Source: Thiofilum flexile DSM 14609 (GTDB lineage: Bacteria > Pseudomonadota > Gammaproteobacteria > Thiotrichales > Thiotrichaceae). From it: a stretch of 64,000 bases of DNA. The first letter of the stretch is position 1, and each line of letters opens with the position of its first letter. Under the pieces are notes generated by a model. The model ran no database searches and was not told the DNA's origin. It saw only the letters and a list, made by a program, of their open reading frames with translations. This document shows positions 1-8,447 of this stretch, piece after piece. The translations under genes and the position numbers were made by a program. The DNA lies in assembly GCF_000380185.1 (NCBI RefSeq), contig NZ_KB904752.1:18473-82472 (forward strand), read 5' to 3'.

Positions 1-1794
1 CCGATTCGTCCACTTTTCCCCGAAGGGTTTGTGAACGAGATTCAAGTCGTCGCGACGGTGGTGTCATTAAATCCTGAAGCAAGTGCCGATATCGCCGCGA
101 TGATTGGTGCTTCAGCAGCACTAAAAGTAGCAGGCGTACCGTTCCAAGGCCCGATTGGTGCGGCACGGGTAGGTTATATCAATGGTCAATATGTACTGAA
201 TCCTACGCCTAAACAATTAGAAACTTCGGATCTCGATTTAGTCGTAGCAGGCACACAAGATGCCGTGTTGATGGTGGAATCAGAGGCTAAATTATTATCT
301 GAAGAAATCATGCTCGGTGCCGTTATTTATGGTCATGAGCAGATGCAAGTCGTTATTCAGGCCATTAATGAACTGGCGGCTGAAGTGGCGAATCCTGTAT
401 GGGATTGGGTGGCACCGGCACCAAATGAAGAGTTAATTCGTCGTCTGTCTGAAACCTGTGAAGATGAATTGGTCGCCGCTTTCCGTGTGGCAGATAAAAT
501 GGAACGTCATGCACGAGTCGAAGAGTCTTATGCGAAAGCCGTTGCGGCGTTAGTGACTCCAGAGGGCAGTACCGTCTCTGAAGAAGATCTGCGTGGTGAG
601 TTTAAAAACTTAGAAAAGAAAGTCGTGCGTGGCAGTATCCTGTCCGGTAATCCACGTATTGACGGACGTGATTTAGTCACTGTGCGTCCTATCACGGTTC
701 GGGTAGGGGTATTACCACGTGCGCATGGTTCGGCACTGTTTACCCGTGGCGAAACTCAAGCGTTAGTAGTGACCACTTTAGGTACGGAAAAAGACTCGCA
801 AATCATCGATGCGATTACCGGCGAATACCGTGATCCTTTCATGTTCCACTACAACTTCCCCCCCTATAGCGTGGGCGAAACCGGACAAATTGGTTCACCG
901 AAGCGTCGTGAAATTGGTCACGGACGTTTAGCCAAACGTGGGGTGAAAGCGACCATTCCAGTGATGCAAGATTTCCCCTATGTGATTCGTTGCGTATCTG
1001 AAATTACTGAATCGAATGGTTCAAGCTCGATGGCGAGTGTGTGTGGTAGCTCCCTTGCACTGATGGATGCTGGTGTACCAGTCTCTCAACCCGTGGCAGG
1101 TATTGCGATGGGTTTGATTAAAGAAGGTAATGACTACGCCGTATTAAGCGATATTCTAGGTGATGAAGATCATCTAGGTGATATGGATTTTAAAGTCGCT
1201 GGTTCACGTAATGGTATTACCGCCTTACAAATGGATATTAAAATCCAAGGTATTACCCGTGAAATTATGGCGAAAGCACTAGAGCAAGCCAAAGGTGGAC
1301 GTTTATTTATCTTAGGTGAAATGGAAAAAGTTATTTCTGCACCGCGTGATGAATTATCCGAATATGCGCCACGCTATGTCACCATGAAAATTAATCCGGA
1401 AAAAATCCGTGAGGTCATTGGTAAAGGTGGCGAAACGATTCGTTCCATTACCGAAGAAACTGGCACTACAATTGATATTAGTGACGATGGCTTTATTAAA
1501 ATTGCCGCTGTCGATGCAAAAGCTGCCTATGAAGCTCGTAGTCGAATTGAGGCCATTACTGCTGAAGTGGAGTTGAATAAAGTTTATACCGGTAAAGTTG
1601 CTCGCATTATGGATTTTGGTGCCTTTGTTACCATTCTACCGGGTAAAGATGGCTTATTACATATTTCACAAATTAGCCAAGAGCGTGTGAATAATGTAAC
1701 GGATTTTGTTAATGTCGGTGATGTGGTTAAAGTTAAAGTCATTGAAATTGATAAGCAAGGCCGTATGCGTTTAAGCATGAAAGAAGCTATGTAA
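1..1794 (+). CDS. pnp: Polynucleotide phosphorylase, 5'-truncated by window edge
   Basis: 3'-to-5' phosphorolytic exoribonuclease of RNA turnover, a homotrimer that often joins the RNA degradosome. The frame is open from base 1 and reads [15 protein letters not shown], the conserved Pnp N-terminal-core motif, so the gene starts upstream; the GTG at 31 is internal. About 597 residues are present against roughly 700 for the family, so about 100 are missing. The second RNase PH core carries [10 protein letters not shown] and [24 protein letters not shown] domain follows ([17 protein letters not shown]), then an S1 domain ([27 protein letters not shown]). The protein ends soon after S1, without a long acidic tail. 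A strong terminator follows. Confidence 0.97.
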   Translation, partial: PIRPLFPEGFVNEIQVVATVVSLNPEASADIAAMIGASAALKVAGVPFQGPIGAARVGYINGQYVLNPTPKQLETSDLDLVVAGTQDAVLMVESEAKLLSEEIMLGAVIYGHEQMQVVIQAINELAAEVANPVWDWVAPAPNEELIRRLSETCEDELVAAFRVADKMERHARVEESYAKAVAALVTPEGSTVSEEDLRGEFKNLEKKVVRGSILSGNPRIDGRDLVTVRPITVRVGVLPRAHGSALFTRGETQALVVTTLGTEKDSQIIDAITGEYRDPFMFHYNFPPYSVGETGQIGSPKRREIGHGRLAKRGVKATIPVMQDFPYVIRCVSEITESNGSSSMASVCGSSLALMDAGVPVSQPVAGIAMGLIKEGNDYAVLSDILGDEDHLGDMDFKVAGSRNGITALQMDIKIQGITREIMAKALEQAKGGRLFILGEMEKVISAPRDELSEYAPRYVTMKINPEKIREVIGKGGETIRSITEETGTTIDISDDGFIKIAAVDAKAAYEARSRIEAITAEVELNKVYTGKVARIMDFGAFVTILPGKDGLLHISQISQERVNNVTDFVNVGDVVKVKVIEIDKQGRMRLSMKEAM

Positions 1795-1821
1795 GCACTC
1801 ATATTGCTTATAATTTGCAAC

Positions 1822-1852
1822 AAAAAGACCCCTAGTGGGTCTTTTTGTTTTT
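1822..1852 (+). terminator. Rho-independent terminator after pnp
   Basis: Ten-base-pair perfect stem (1822-1831 with 1837-1846, arm AAAAAGACCC), a 5-nt loop and a T-rich 3' flank, 28 bp past the pnp stop. The A-rich 5' arm would give some activity on the other strand too. Confidence 0.9.
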
Positions 1853-1954
1853 GAGGAGGATAATGCTGTAGGTTCAAATGGAACGATTAAAGGTTAGGTT
1901 AATTATGACCGTTCATACAGAATTATTCGTCGAGTTACCCCATTACAGTTAAAG

Positions 1955-3358
1955 TTAAATCTCTTCTAGTTCAGGTGCTACAGGTTTTGATACCTTTTGA
2001 GTTGAAGTAATATTAGGAATAGAGGGAATAATGGGTGCAATGAGAGTAGGTTTAACGGCTAAAATCCTGATAAAATCATCTTTTTTGCCATGATCAGCCC
2101 CTTGGCGAGAACCCCAAACGCCTACTTTATGCTGAGTCATTAAAGCCCAGACCCGAATAAACTGAGCATAGGTAACGACTAAGGCAAAAGCAGGTAATAT
2201 ACGCCAGTCGCGTTTATATTTATGTAAATGAGGGTATTGGCGTATTGCTATGGTTAACATCATACCGACTAGAGCTATTACAAGCGCTTGTATAACTGGT
2301 CGATGTGAATCACCTGATAAAATATGATAAGGCCAATAAATAGCGATCATACCGACGGTAAATAGCGCAATTAGAATATCCGTCCAATAAACAAAAAATG
2401 CAAACGGATAACGATGTAACCAACGTGAGCGTAAGGTATACCCCTGACTAGTGCGTCCCCACCGCACCCACATTTTAAAAGTCTTTTTAAAAGTGGCGGG
2501 GGCGGAAGTCGTAATAACCGCTTCAGGGACTAATACAGTTTTATAACCGGCTTCGAGAATAAAATTAGTAATAACCCGGTCATCACCGGCAATACAACTA
2601 CGGCGCATAAAACCAAAATAACTAAAGGTATCATTCACTAATTCATCCATACGATGTTCAATTAATGAGGTTTTTGCAGCATACATTCTACCGGGTAAAC
2701 AGGCTATTTGACCAAATAAACTAGCTGCTGCCATAGAGGAGTTAAGGCGAGCATCTTCCAGCCAAAAACTAATGCGTTCGCTTAAAGTGCGTGGATTATG
2801 TACGAGTTGTGCAGTGGTAACGCCTCCTATCATGGGATCAGAAAAAGGAGAGAGTAAGTTTAAAACCACTTGATCATCTTTAGGAATGGTATCAGAATCT
2901 AAAAAGATGGTAATATCATAAAGAATGTCACGCTTACGAGCTTCTTTTAATAAAGCACGTAGATTTTTACGCTTATTACGAGCATCTGTACCTAATACGA
3001 CATCCGCATATTGATGAGCAATCTTATATTGTTCTGAGTCAAAATCATCATTTTGCCAGCCATCAATAATGGCGATAATCGCAAATTTCTCACAGCCTAC
3101 CTCTAAAGCATGGCGAGTTTTAGCAATACATTGCTCTAGTATAATAGGATCTTCTTTATAGATGGTCAAAACTACTGTGGCATTTTTTTTAGTCAGTGGG
3201 TAGTTCTGAATAAGCTTCCTTTTCTTTAGCTGGTAAAAAACTCCGGCTAATAACATTCGAGGTAGCATAGCTACCCACACAAAAATTACATAGAATTCAA
3301 ATAAAAACCATTGATTAGTATGCCATGTAATATTAAAGAGGTAGATAAGCTCAAGCAT
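1955..3358 (-). CDS. Membrane GT2 family glycosyltransferase (hyaluronan/chitin-synthase-like)
   Basis: Probable processive polysaccharide synthase of the inner membrane. Residues 15-42 are hydrophobic. A GT-A fold follows with VVLTIYKED near 62-70, IIDG near 97-100, the DxD-type metal/nucleotide motif DSD at about 154-156, GDDR at about 258-261, and WVRWG near 297-301 in the place of the Q/RxxRW motif of processive synthases. Two or three transmembrane stretches follow (about 318-345, 355-375, 390-410), the topology of hyaluronan or chitin synthases. The last 50 residues are variable. It lies 141 bp downstream of the GH26-like gene on the same strand, which suggests a shared role in a secreted polysaccharide. 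The polymer cannot be deduced from sequence. Confidence 0.8.
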   Translation of the reverse strand: MLELIYLFNITWHTNQWFLFEFYVIFVWVAMLPRMLLAGVFYQLKKRKLIQNYPLTKKNATVVLTIYKEDPIILEQCIAKTRHALEVGCEKFAIIAIIDGWQNDDFDSEQYKIAHQYADVVLGTDARNKRKNLRALLKEARKRDILYDITIFLDSDTIPKDDQVVLNLLSPFSDPMIGGVTTAQLVHNPRTLSERISFWLEDARLNSSMAAASLFGQIACLPGRMYAAKTSLIEHRMDELVNDTFSYFGFMRRSCIAGDDRVITNFILEAGYKTVLVPEAVITTSAPATFKKTFKMWVRWGRTSQGYTLRSRWLHRYPFAFFVYWTDILIALFTVGMIAIYWPYHILSGDSHRPVIQALVIALVGMMLTIAIRQYPHLHKYKRDWRILPAFALVVTYAQFIRVWALMTQHKVGVWGSRQGADHGKKDDFIRILAVKPTLIAPIIPSIPNITSTQKVSKPVAPELEEI

Positions 3359-3499
3359 AATGATAGTCTTATGTTTATTAGTTAATTGACACAGTTATTC
3401 CTAATAAGCTATTTATGAGTAGCTTATTGTCCAAGTGCTAAATTTTATCTTTAATAGGGGCGTGTTTTAATACTTTATATTAATTAGATCTTATTATAG

Positions 3500-5191
3500 T
3501 TACTGAGACCAATTACCACCAAAACTACTTTCGACACCTATGTATACTTGGTTTTCAGCGCTGCGACCAATCAGTGTATTGCGATCATAAATTTCAGGGG
3601 TTTTACCTAAATATTCGATACGTCCAACGCCCGTAAATACGCACGTTTTACCCCATTGCTCGGCACTTTCTTGGCAAAAACGTACATCGGCTTTGGCACT
3701 CACTTGATTATTCCACCATTGATTATTATTGGAGGAGACAACACCACCTACGGTGAATTGTGGGCCAAAGCTTTTACCATTACCTAAATCCCAGATAACC
3801 GCTTGATTAGCATTAGCACGAATACGCGAGCCTATATAACCAAATTGATCACCCGTTACGGTATTGAGTGCAGGGTTTTCTGTTTCAGTCATGAAATGTT
3901 CCGCCCGCATATAAACCGACCAAGGTGTGGAGGGCTGACCACAGGTCGGCTCTTGTACGGTTCTTTTAATTTTTTTCATTTTCTTAGGCGGCGGACAAGT
4001 ACCTGTACGAGTGGTTTTAATCGCTTTAGTTCTATTTAAAGTAGTAGGTGTCTCATCTGCGACATCAACCGTAATCAGTTCATCTACTATTTCCTCTCCT
4101 GCTGCTAATTCAACTCGATTATTATGAGCTTGCACAGCCTGTGTTTTAGTGACTCTTGTGTTAGTAGCAGCATTGGAATGCTCTTGGCCTTGAGACTCTA
4201 TTTTATGTTTCCCCGGCGATGATTTTCGTTTTTTCTTTATAGCATGGCTAGTCGTATGGCTTTTAGCAAAACCGGCGGCTCTAAAATCATCAATAAGCGC
4301 TCTAAATTCAGGTTTTTCTTCTTTATATAATTGCCAGTTAATCTGCTTGGTATTAGAGGCTAAACCTGGTGCTATAGATTCAAAGAAGAAAGTAACGTGT
4401 TCCACACGAGTAAATTCATCTTGAATGGCATTTAGCATATCGCGATACCATTCAATACGATTAACACCACATTTATCAGTAGTAGCCGTTTCGGCAACGC
4501 CAATCGGTTTGCTAGTAATGGTCGTTAGTTTTTCATAGGCGGGACGAAATTCTTCGGCAAAGGATTTAGCTTTAGTGTGACTAGGTGAGGTACCGCAGCG
4601 GTTATAACTTGAAATCGTCACTTGATCTACATAATCATCTCCCGCATATAGCTGGGCGAAATCGTTGGTTTTACCATTAGCACTTTTGCGATTGTAATTT
4701 TGATCAAAGCGCACTAATCCATCAGCTTGCTCACGAATTAGGGTCACAATATGTCTAAAAGCAGGGGCGAAGTCTTCAGGTCTATTAGGTTTTTTATAGG
4801 CGTGCCAAGCATACCAATCACCATTACCTTCATAAAGTGGACGAATCGTAATAGGCCGACCATCTTGTTTAATCAGTTGACCCAATTTTCTTAAGTCATC
4901 GTCATAATGCCCCTCTAAAATAGCTGCTAATAAACTGCCCTCTACTTTAGGGATTTTTAAAATAAGCAGAATATCGTAATTACCCCGAAAGCGGTCATAA
5001 GGATGCGTTGCAAAGGAGCCTAAAGTCCAATAAACGGCAGCATGATCCATATTGCCTAATACTTCGGATTCTTGTTCATAGCGGTCTACGCCTTGGGTAG
5101 CAGAGAGACCGAGACTCACTTCTCTAGCCATTGCTATCGGTGTCGTGAGTAAAGAAATACATAGCAGAGAAATAAGTGATAAGAGTTTCAC
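3500..5191 (-). CDS. Secreted GH26-like glycoside hydrolase with C-terminal extension
   Basis: Residues 1-22 form a signal peptide (hydrophobic core, cleavage after AMA). Residues 50-310 resemble GH26 beta-mannanase-type TIM barrels. RPLYEGNGDWYAW near 117-129 parallels the RPFHEMNGxWFWW acid/base motif, with Glu121 as candidate acid/base. PIGVAETATT near 229-238 gives Glu234 as candidate nucleophile. A basic, low-complexity linker covers about 315-410. The last 140 residues (from PWSVYMRAEH) are a beta-rich, cysteine-containing domain I do not recognise. Position with the GT2 synthase suggests trimming, release or remodelling of its polymer. GH26 assignment is by motif only, and the usual His before the acid/base Glu is Tyr here. 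Confidence 0.65.
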   Translation of the reverse strand: MKLLSLISLLCISLLTTPIAMAREVSLGLSATQGVDRYEQESEVLGNMDHAAVYWTLGSFATHPYDRFRGNYDILLILKIPKVEGSLLAAILEGHYDDDLRKLGQLIKQDGRPITIRPLYEGNGDWYAWHAYKKPNRPEDFAPAFRHIVTLIREQADGLVRFDQNYNRKSANGKTNDFAQLYAGDDYVDQVTISSYNRCGTSPSHTKAKSFAEEFRPAYEKLTTITSKPIGVAETATTDKCGVNRIEWYRDMLNAIQDEFTRVEHVTFFFESIAPGLASNTKQINWQLYKEEKPEFRALIDDFRAAGFAKSHTTSHAIKKKRKSSPGKHKIESQGQEHSNAATNTRVTKTQAVQAHNNRVELAAGEEIVDELITVDVADETPTTLNRTKAIKTTRTGTCPPPKKMKKIKRTVQEPTCGQPSTPWSVYMRAEHFMTETENPALNTVTGDQFGYIGSRIRANANQAVIWDLGNGKSFGPQFTVGGVVSSNNNQWWNNQVSAKADVRFCQESAEQWGKTCVFTGVGRIEYLGKTPEIYDRNTLIGRSAENQVYIGVESSFGGNWSQ

Positions 5192-5405
5192 CGCGGTTAA
5201 CTCCTGTTAATGAGGTAATTAGCCTGAGCTGGTTATAATTTTTGCGTTATAGCTGTTTGTCGTTAAATGATAACTCTTTTATAGCTAAGGCTATTAAAAA
5301 TAAGATAAATGGATGGATTTTGTTAAATACTATTTAACTAGATTTGTATTAGAAGAGTGGGATGAGTGTGATATTAGCGCTAGGGTGGTGGCTAATGTTG
5401 CAATA
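5192..5405. other. AT-rich intergenic region between divergent genes
   Basis: Separates the minus-strand GH26-like gene from the plus-strand B12 operon and must hold the promoter of the former. I see no ORF and no clear operator. Confidence 0.5.
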
Positions 5406-5434
5406 TTGACACACTGGTTTTAATCACGTAGCTT
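5406..5434 (+). promoter_or_regulatory. Candidate sigma70 promoter of the B12 operon
   Basis: Perfect -35 TTGACA at 5406-5411, 17-bp spacer and a weak -10 TAGCTT at 5429-5434. Transcription would begin just before the riboswitch. The -10 matches at only three of six bases. Confidence 0.4.
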
Positions 5435-5444
5435 TCTCGCCTCC

Positions 5445-5655
5445 TAGGTGCGTCTAGTGGAGGATACATTCCTATCCTTACACGAAAGACGATAAACGGG
5501 AAGTTGGTGCGTAATAGTCCACTATTATTAAGCCAACGCTGCCCCCGCAACGGTAAATGAGTACGCTATTGCATCAATGTCACTGTGAGTAGTCATGGGA
5601 AGACGCAATAGGGAATTTAGCTATTCCACTCATAAGCCCGGATACCGGCCTAAGA
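5445..5655 (+). promoter_or_regulatory. Cobalamin riboswitch
   Basis: The B12-box GCTGCCCCCGCAACGGTA lies at 5538-5555, preceded by the GGGAAGTTGGTG segment near 5498-5509 and followed by the conserved 3' end AGCCCGGATACCGGCC near 5635-5650. These are the conserved blocks of the AdoCbl riboswitch in the right order and spacing. It precedes a TonB-dependent receptor by about 80 nt. The family normally reduces expression of uptake genes when adenosylcobalamin is abundant. There is no strong terminator between it and the gene, so control by occlusion of translation is more likely (inference). Confidence 0.93.
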
Positions 5656-5731
5656 TTCTTGAGTTCTGTTATTGAGCTTGTTCTTTTTTTACCTTGTTAC
5701 TGCGCGGTGGGCGCGGTAGTTGGATAGCCTT

Positions 5732-7582
5732 ATGAAAACCCCTTTAAGTGCCGCTGTGAGCGGTTTTATTATTTTATTTCCCCTGACTTTACCCAGTTTT
5801 GCCGCTGATCAGCCCTTAGAGATTGTCATTACCGCTGGGCGTAAATCCCAGCCTATTAAAGACACCTTAGCGCCTGTTACAGTGATTACCCGTGAGGATA
5901 TTAAACGTTGGCAAGTTACTGATGTAGTGGATGTACTGCGGCGTGTACCAAGTTTAAACGTAGTCAATCAAGGGGGGGCGGGCAAATTAACCACTATTAA
6001 TCTACGCGGTAGCAATGCGAATCAGGTCTTAGTGTTAGTCGACGGAGCAAAAGTGGGTTCTGCTACAACGGGATTAACCGCCTTTGAATTTTTACCCTTA
6101 GATCAGATTGAACGTATTGAAGTAGTGCGTGGGCCGCGTTCAAGCCTATATGGTTCAGAGGCCATTGGGGGGGTGATTCAGATTTTTACCCGTCGCGATA
6201 GTGCGCGGGGATTTAAACCGAGTGCCAGTATGGCGGTGGGTACAGACAATACCCGTCAGGTGAATGTCAATCTGGCAGGCGGCAATGGTCGTAGTTGGTT
6301 TAATGCTAATGCAGGCTATGAAAAGACTGATGGTATTAATGCCTTGGCCTTAAATTGGGATGGCACGCCAAATACTGAAACTGATAAAGACGGTTTTGAG
6401 AGCCAAAATCTGTCGCTGCGTACGGGGCATCGCTTTAATAATGGTGCTACCGTAGAAATGAGCGCATTACGAGCGCAAGGTGAGAATCAATTTGATGGTA
6501 CAGTGAGTGATCGCGAGGAGTTTGTCCAACAAGTATTGAGTGCTAAGGGCAATGTGCCCCTCAGTTTACGTACCCAACTAGCCTTGCAATTAAGCCAAAC
6601 TCGTGATGAGCGCGATAGCTTTCAAGGAGTGGTATTTAGTAATCGGTTTGATACCCAACGCAACAATGCGACGGTGCAGCTTAATTCCCAGCTTACCGAG
6701 CGCGATCAACTGACCTTAGGTTTAGACGATCAAACTGATAAGGTTGATAGCACAACGGCTTTCACCGTTACGAAACGGAATAATCAGGGGTATTTTTTAG
6801 GCTATCAAAAGAAATTAGGGAAGACTCAGCTCGATACAGCATTACGTTACGATGATAATGAGCAATTTGGCAGTGCTAAAACAGGAAGTATCGGAGTAGG
6901 CCGCGCATTAACGGCGAATACACGAGCGACTTTAACCTATGGGACGGCCTTTAAAGCCCCCACTTTTAATGACCTTTATTTTCCTAATAGTTTTGGCTTT
7001 AGTGGCAATCCTAATTTAAACCCCGAAAAGGCACGTAATATTGAGTTAGGCTTACAAGGTAATCTTGCCCATGGTAATTGGTATGCTCAGGCTTTTCACA
7101 ATAATATTAAAGACCTAATTAACTATGAATATGATAGTAATACGGGCTTAGGCACAATGAATAATGTGGATAAGGCGAAAATAAAAGGCATAGAGTTAGG
7201 TTTTAATCAATCTCGTGGAGCTTGGCAAAGTAATATTAGTGCGACTTATCAGCAGCCTAAGAGTGCGTCCGGTTCAACGGATGGAAAGTGGCTTGTACGC
7301 CGTCCGCAAACTCAATTGAAATTGGATCTTGACCGCAGTGTGGGGCGTGGCTCCGTCGGTGCTAGTCTGCAAGCGTTTGGCAAGCGTTATGAGGATACTG
7401 CGAATACGCAAAAATTGGGTGGGTATGCCACAGTGGATTTACGCGCCCAGTACCCCATTGGTAAAGCAGTTACTGTAGGCGTTAAAATAGGTAATGTATT
7501 GGATAAACACTACGAGACAGCGCGAGGGTATAATCAACTAGGTCGAAATGGCTTAGTGACCTTAAACTATACACCTAAATAA
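5732..7582 (+). CDS. btuB: TonB-dependent vitamin B12 receptor, BtuB-like
   Basis: Outer-membrane receptor for energy-dependent cobalamin import, 616 aa from the ATG at 5732; a TTG four codons upstream is less likely. A signal peptide ends near PSFA|ADQP, followed by a TonB-box-like EIVITAGR. The plug domain has VTVITREDIKRWQ, VVDVLRRVPSLNV, INLRGSN and IERIEVVRGPRSSLYGSEAIGGVIQI. The 22-strand barrel includes FKAPTFNDLYFP and NLNPEKARNIELG, and the last strand ends in GLVTLNYTPK rather than in the usual aromatic residue. Substrate is inferred from the cobalamin riboswitch upstream and the adenosyltransferase directly downstream. Confidence 0.9.
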   Translation: MKTPLSAAVSGFIILFPLTLPSFAADQPLEIVITAGRKSQPIKDTLAPVTVITREDIKRWQVTDVVDVLRRVPSLNVVNQGGAGKLTTINLRGSNANQVLVLVDGAKVGSATTGLTAFEFLPLDQIERIEVVRGPRSSLYGSEAIGGVIQIFTRRDSARGFKPSASMAVGTDNTRQVNVNLAGGNGRSWFNANAGYEKTDGINALALNWDGTPNTETDKDGFESQNLSLRTGHRFNNGATVEMSALRAQGENQFDGTVSDREEFVQQVLSAKGNVPLSLRTQLALQLSQTRDERDSFQGVVFSNRFDTQRNNATVQLNSQLTERDQLTLGLDDQTDKVDSTTAFTVTKRNNQGYFLGYQKKLGKTQLDTALRYDDNEQFGSAKTGSIGVGRALTANTRATLTYGTAFKAPTFNDLYFPNSFGFSGNPNLNPEKARNIELGLQGNLAHGNWYAQAFHNNIKDLINYEYDSNTGLGTMNNVDKAKIKGIELGFNQSRGAWQSNISATYQQPKSASGSTDGKWLVRRPQTQLKLDLDRSVGRGSVGASLQAFGKRYEDTANTQKLGGYATVDLRAQYPIGKAVTVGVKIGNVLDKHYETARGYNQLGRNGLVTLNYTPK

Positions 7583-7609
7583 TTTTAGCATTTAAGGTAA
7601 GGGGTGATC

Positions 7610-8215
7610 ATGTCCGAGACGGAGTTGAACAATCGTCATAAAGAACGTATGGCGAAGAAAAAGGCTTTAATCGATGCCAGTATTGCGAGTGCTACTAAGC
7701 AAAAAGGTTTGCTCATAGTATTAACAGGTAATGGTAAAGGTAAGTCGAGTTCTGCTTTTGGCATGGTCGCCCGTGCCTTAGGGCATGGGATGAAGGTGGG
7801 GGTGGCGCAGTTTATTAAAGCGCGTACCGATACAGGGGAGGAGGCGTTTTTTAGTCGGCAACCTCAGGTCGATTGGCAGGTGTTGGGTGATGGCTTTACT
7901 TGGGATACACAGGATCGCAACCAAGATATTGCTACGGCTGAGCGTGGTTGGCGGGTAGCACAGCAGATGCTAACAGATGCTTCGTATCACGTAGTGGTGT
8001 TAGATGAGCTGACTTATCTACTGAATTATCAGTATTTAGACAGTGATGTAGTGTTGAATAACCTTATTAACCGTCCGCCTATGCAGCATGTGATCGTGAC
8101 CGGACGAGCGGCAAGTGAGGCGTTATGTGCATTAGCTGATACGGTGTCTGAGATACAGGATATTAAACATGCTTATCGAGATGGCATACAGGCTCAGTTA
8201 GGGATTGATCTGTAG
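7610..8215 (+). CDS. cobO: Cob(I)yrinic acid a,c-diamide adenosyltransferase (CobA/CobO/BtuR type)
   Basis: Transfers the 5'-deoxyadenosyl group from ATP to cob(I)alamin or cobinamide to give the coenzyme form. The protein is 201 aa, the family size. The P-loop TGNGKGKSSSAFG at about 38-50 is diagnostic; VLDELTYLL near 130-138 is the Walker-B-like motif, and VIVTGRAA follows. The ATG at 7610 is preferred over GTG 7604 because AAGG/GGGG Shine-Dalgarno-like bases lie 5-12 nt before it. It begins 27 bp after the receptor gene and so is probably co-transcribed under the riboswitch as an uptake-and-activation operon. Confidence 0.92.
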   Translation: MSETELNNRHKERMAKKKALIDASIASATKQKGLLIVLTGNGKGKSSSAFGMVARALGHGMKVGVAQFIKARTDTGEEAFFSRQPQVDWQVLGDGFTWDTQDRNQDIATAERGWRVAQQMLTDASYHVVVLDELTYLLNYQYLDSDVVLNNLINRPPMQHVIVTGRAASEALCALADTVSEIQDIKHAYRDGIQAQLGIDL

Positions 8216-8287
8216 TCTAAGTGTACAGGCTGTTGTGGCAACGGTTCTGCTTTTTTATTTGTTTATGAACCAGATAGATTTTTCTGC

Positions 8288-8333
8288 ATTAAAAACAAGC
8301 TTGCTTATAAGTTTTAAATATGGCAATTTAATA
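8288..8333 (+). promoter_or_regulatory. Duplicated upstream block, copy 1
   Basis: A 46-bp stretch is repeated identically at 14918-14963, before the paralogous gene. It contains the adjacent palindromes CAAGCTTG and CTTATAAG. A second conserved block runs from about 8385 to the start codon. Conservation of non-coding DNA between paralogs points to a shared promoter or operator, although recent duplication alone could explain it. Confidence 0.5.
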
Positions 8334-8447
8334 GTAAAAGTGCAGCTTGAATGCAAAATAATTAATTAATATTAAAAACATATCGAAAATCAAAATAAAT
8401 AGCCTAATGAAAATAATTTAAAATTATAACTCTGGGTAAAAAATATT

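Noticed and set aside
3803..4039. 78-aa ORF on the plus strand
   Set aside because: Lies fully antisense within the GH26-like gene, with no RBS and no recognisable product.
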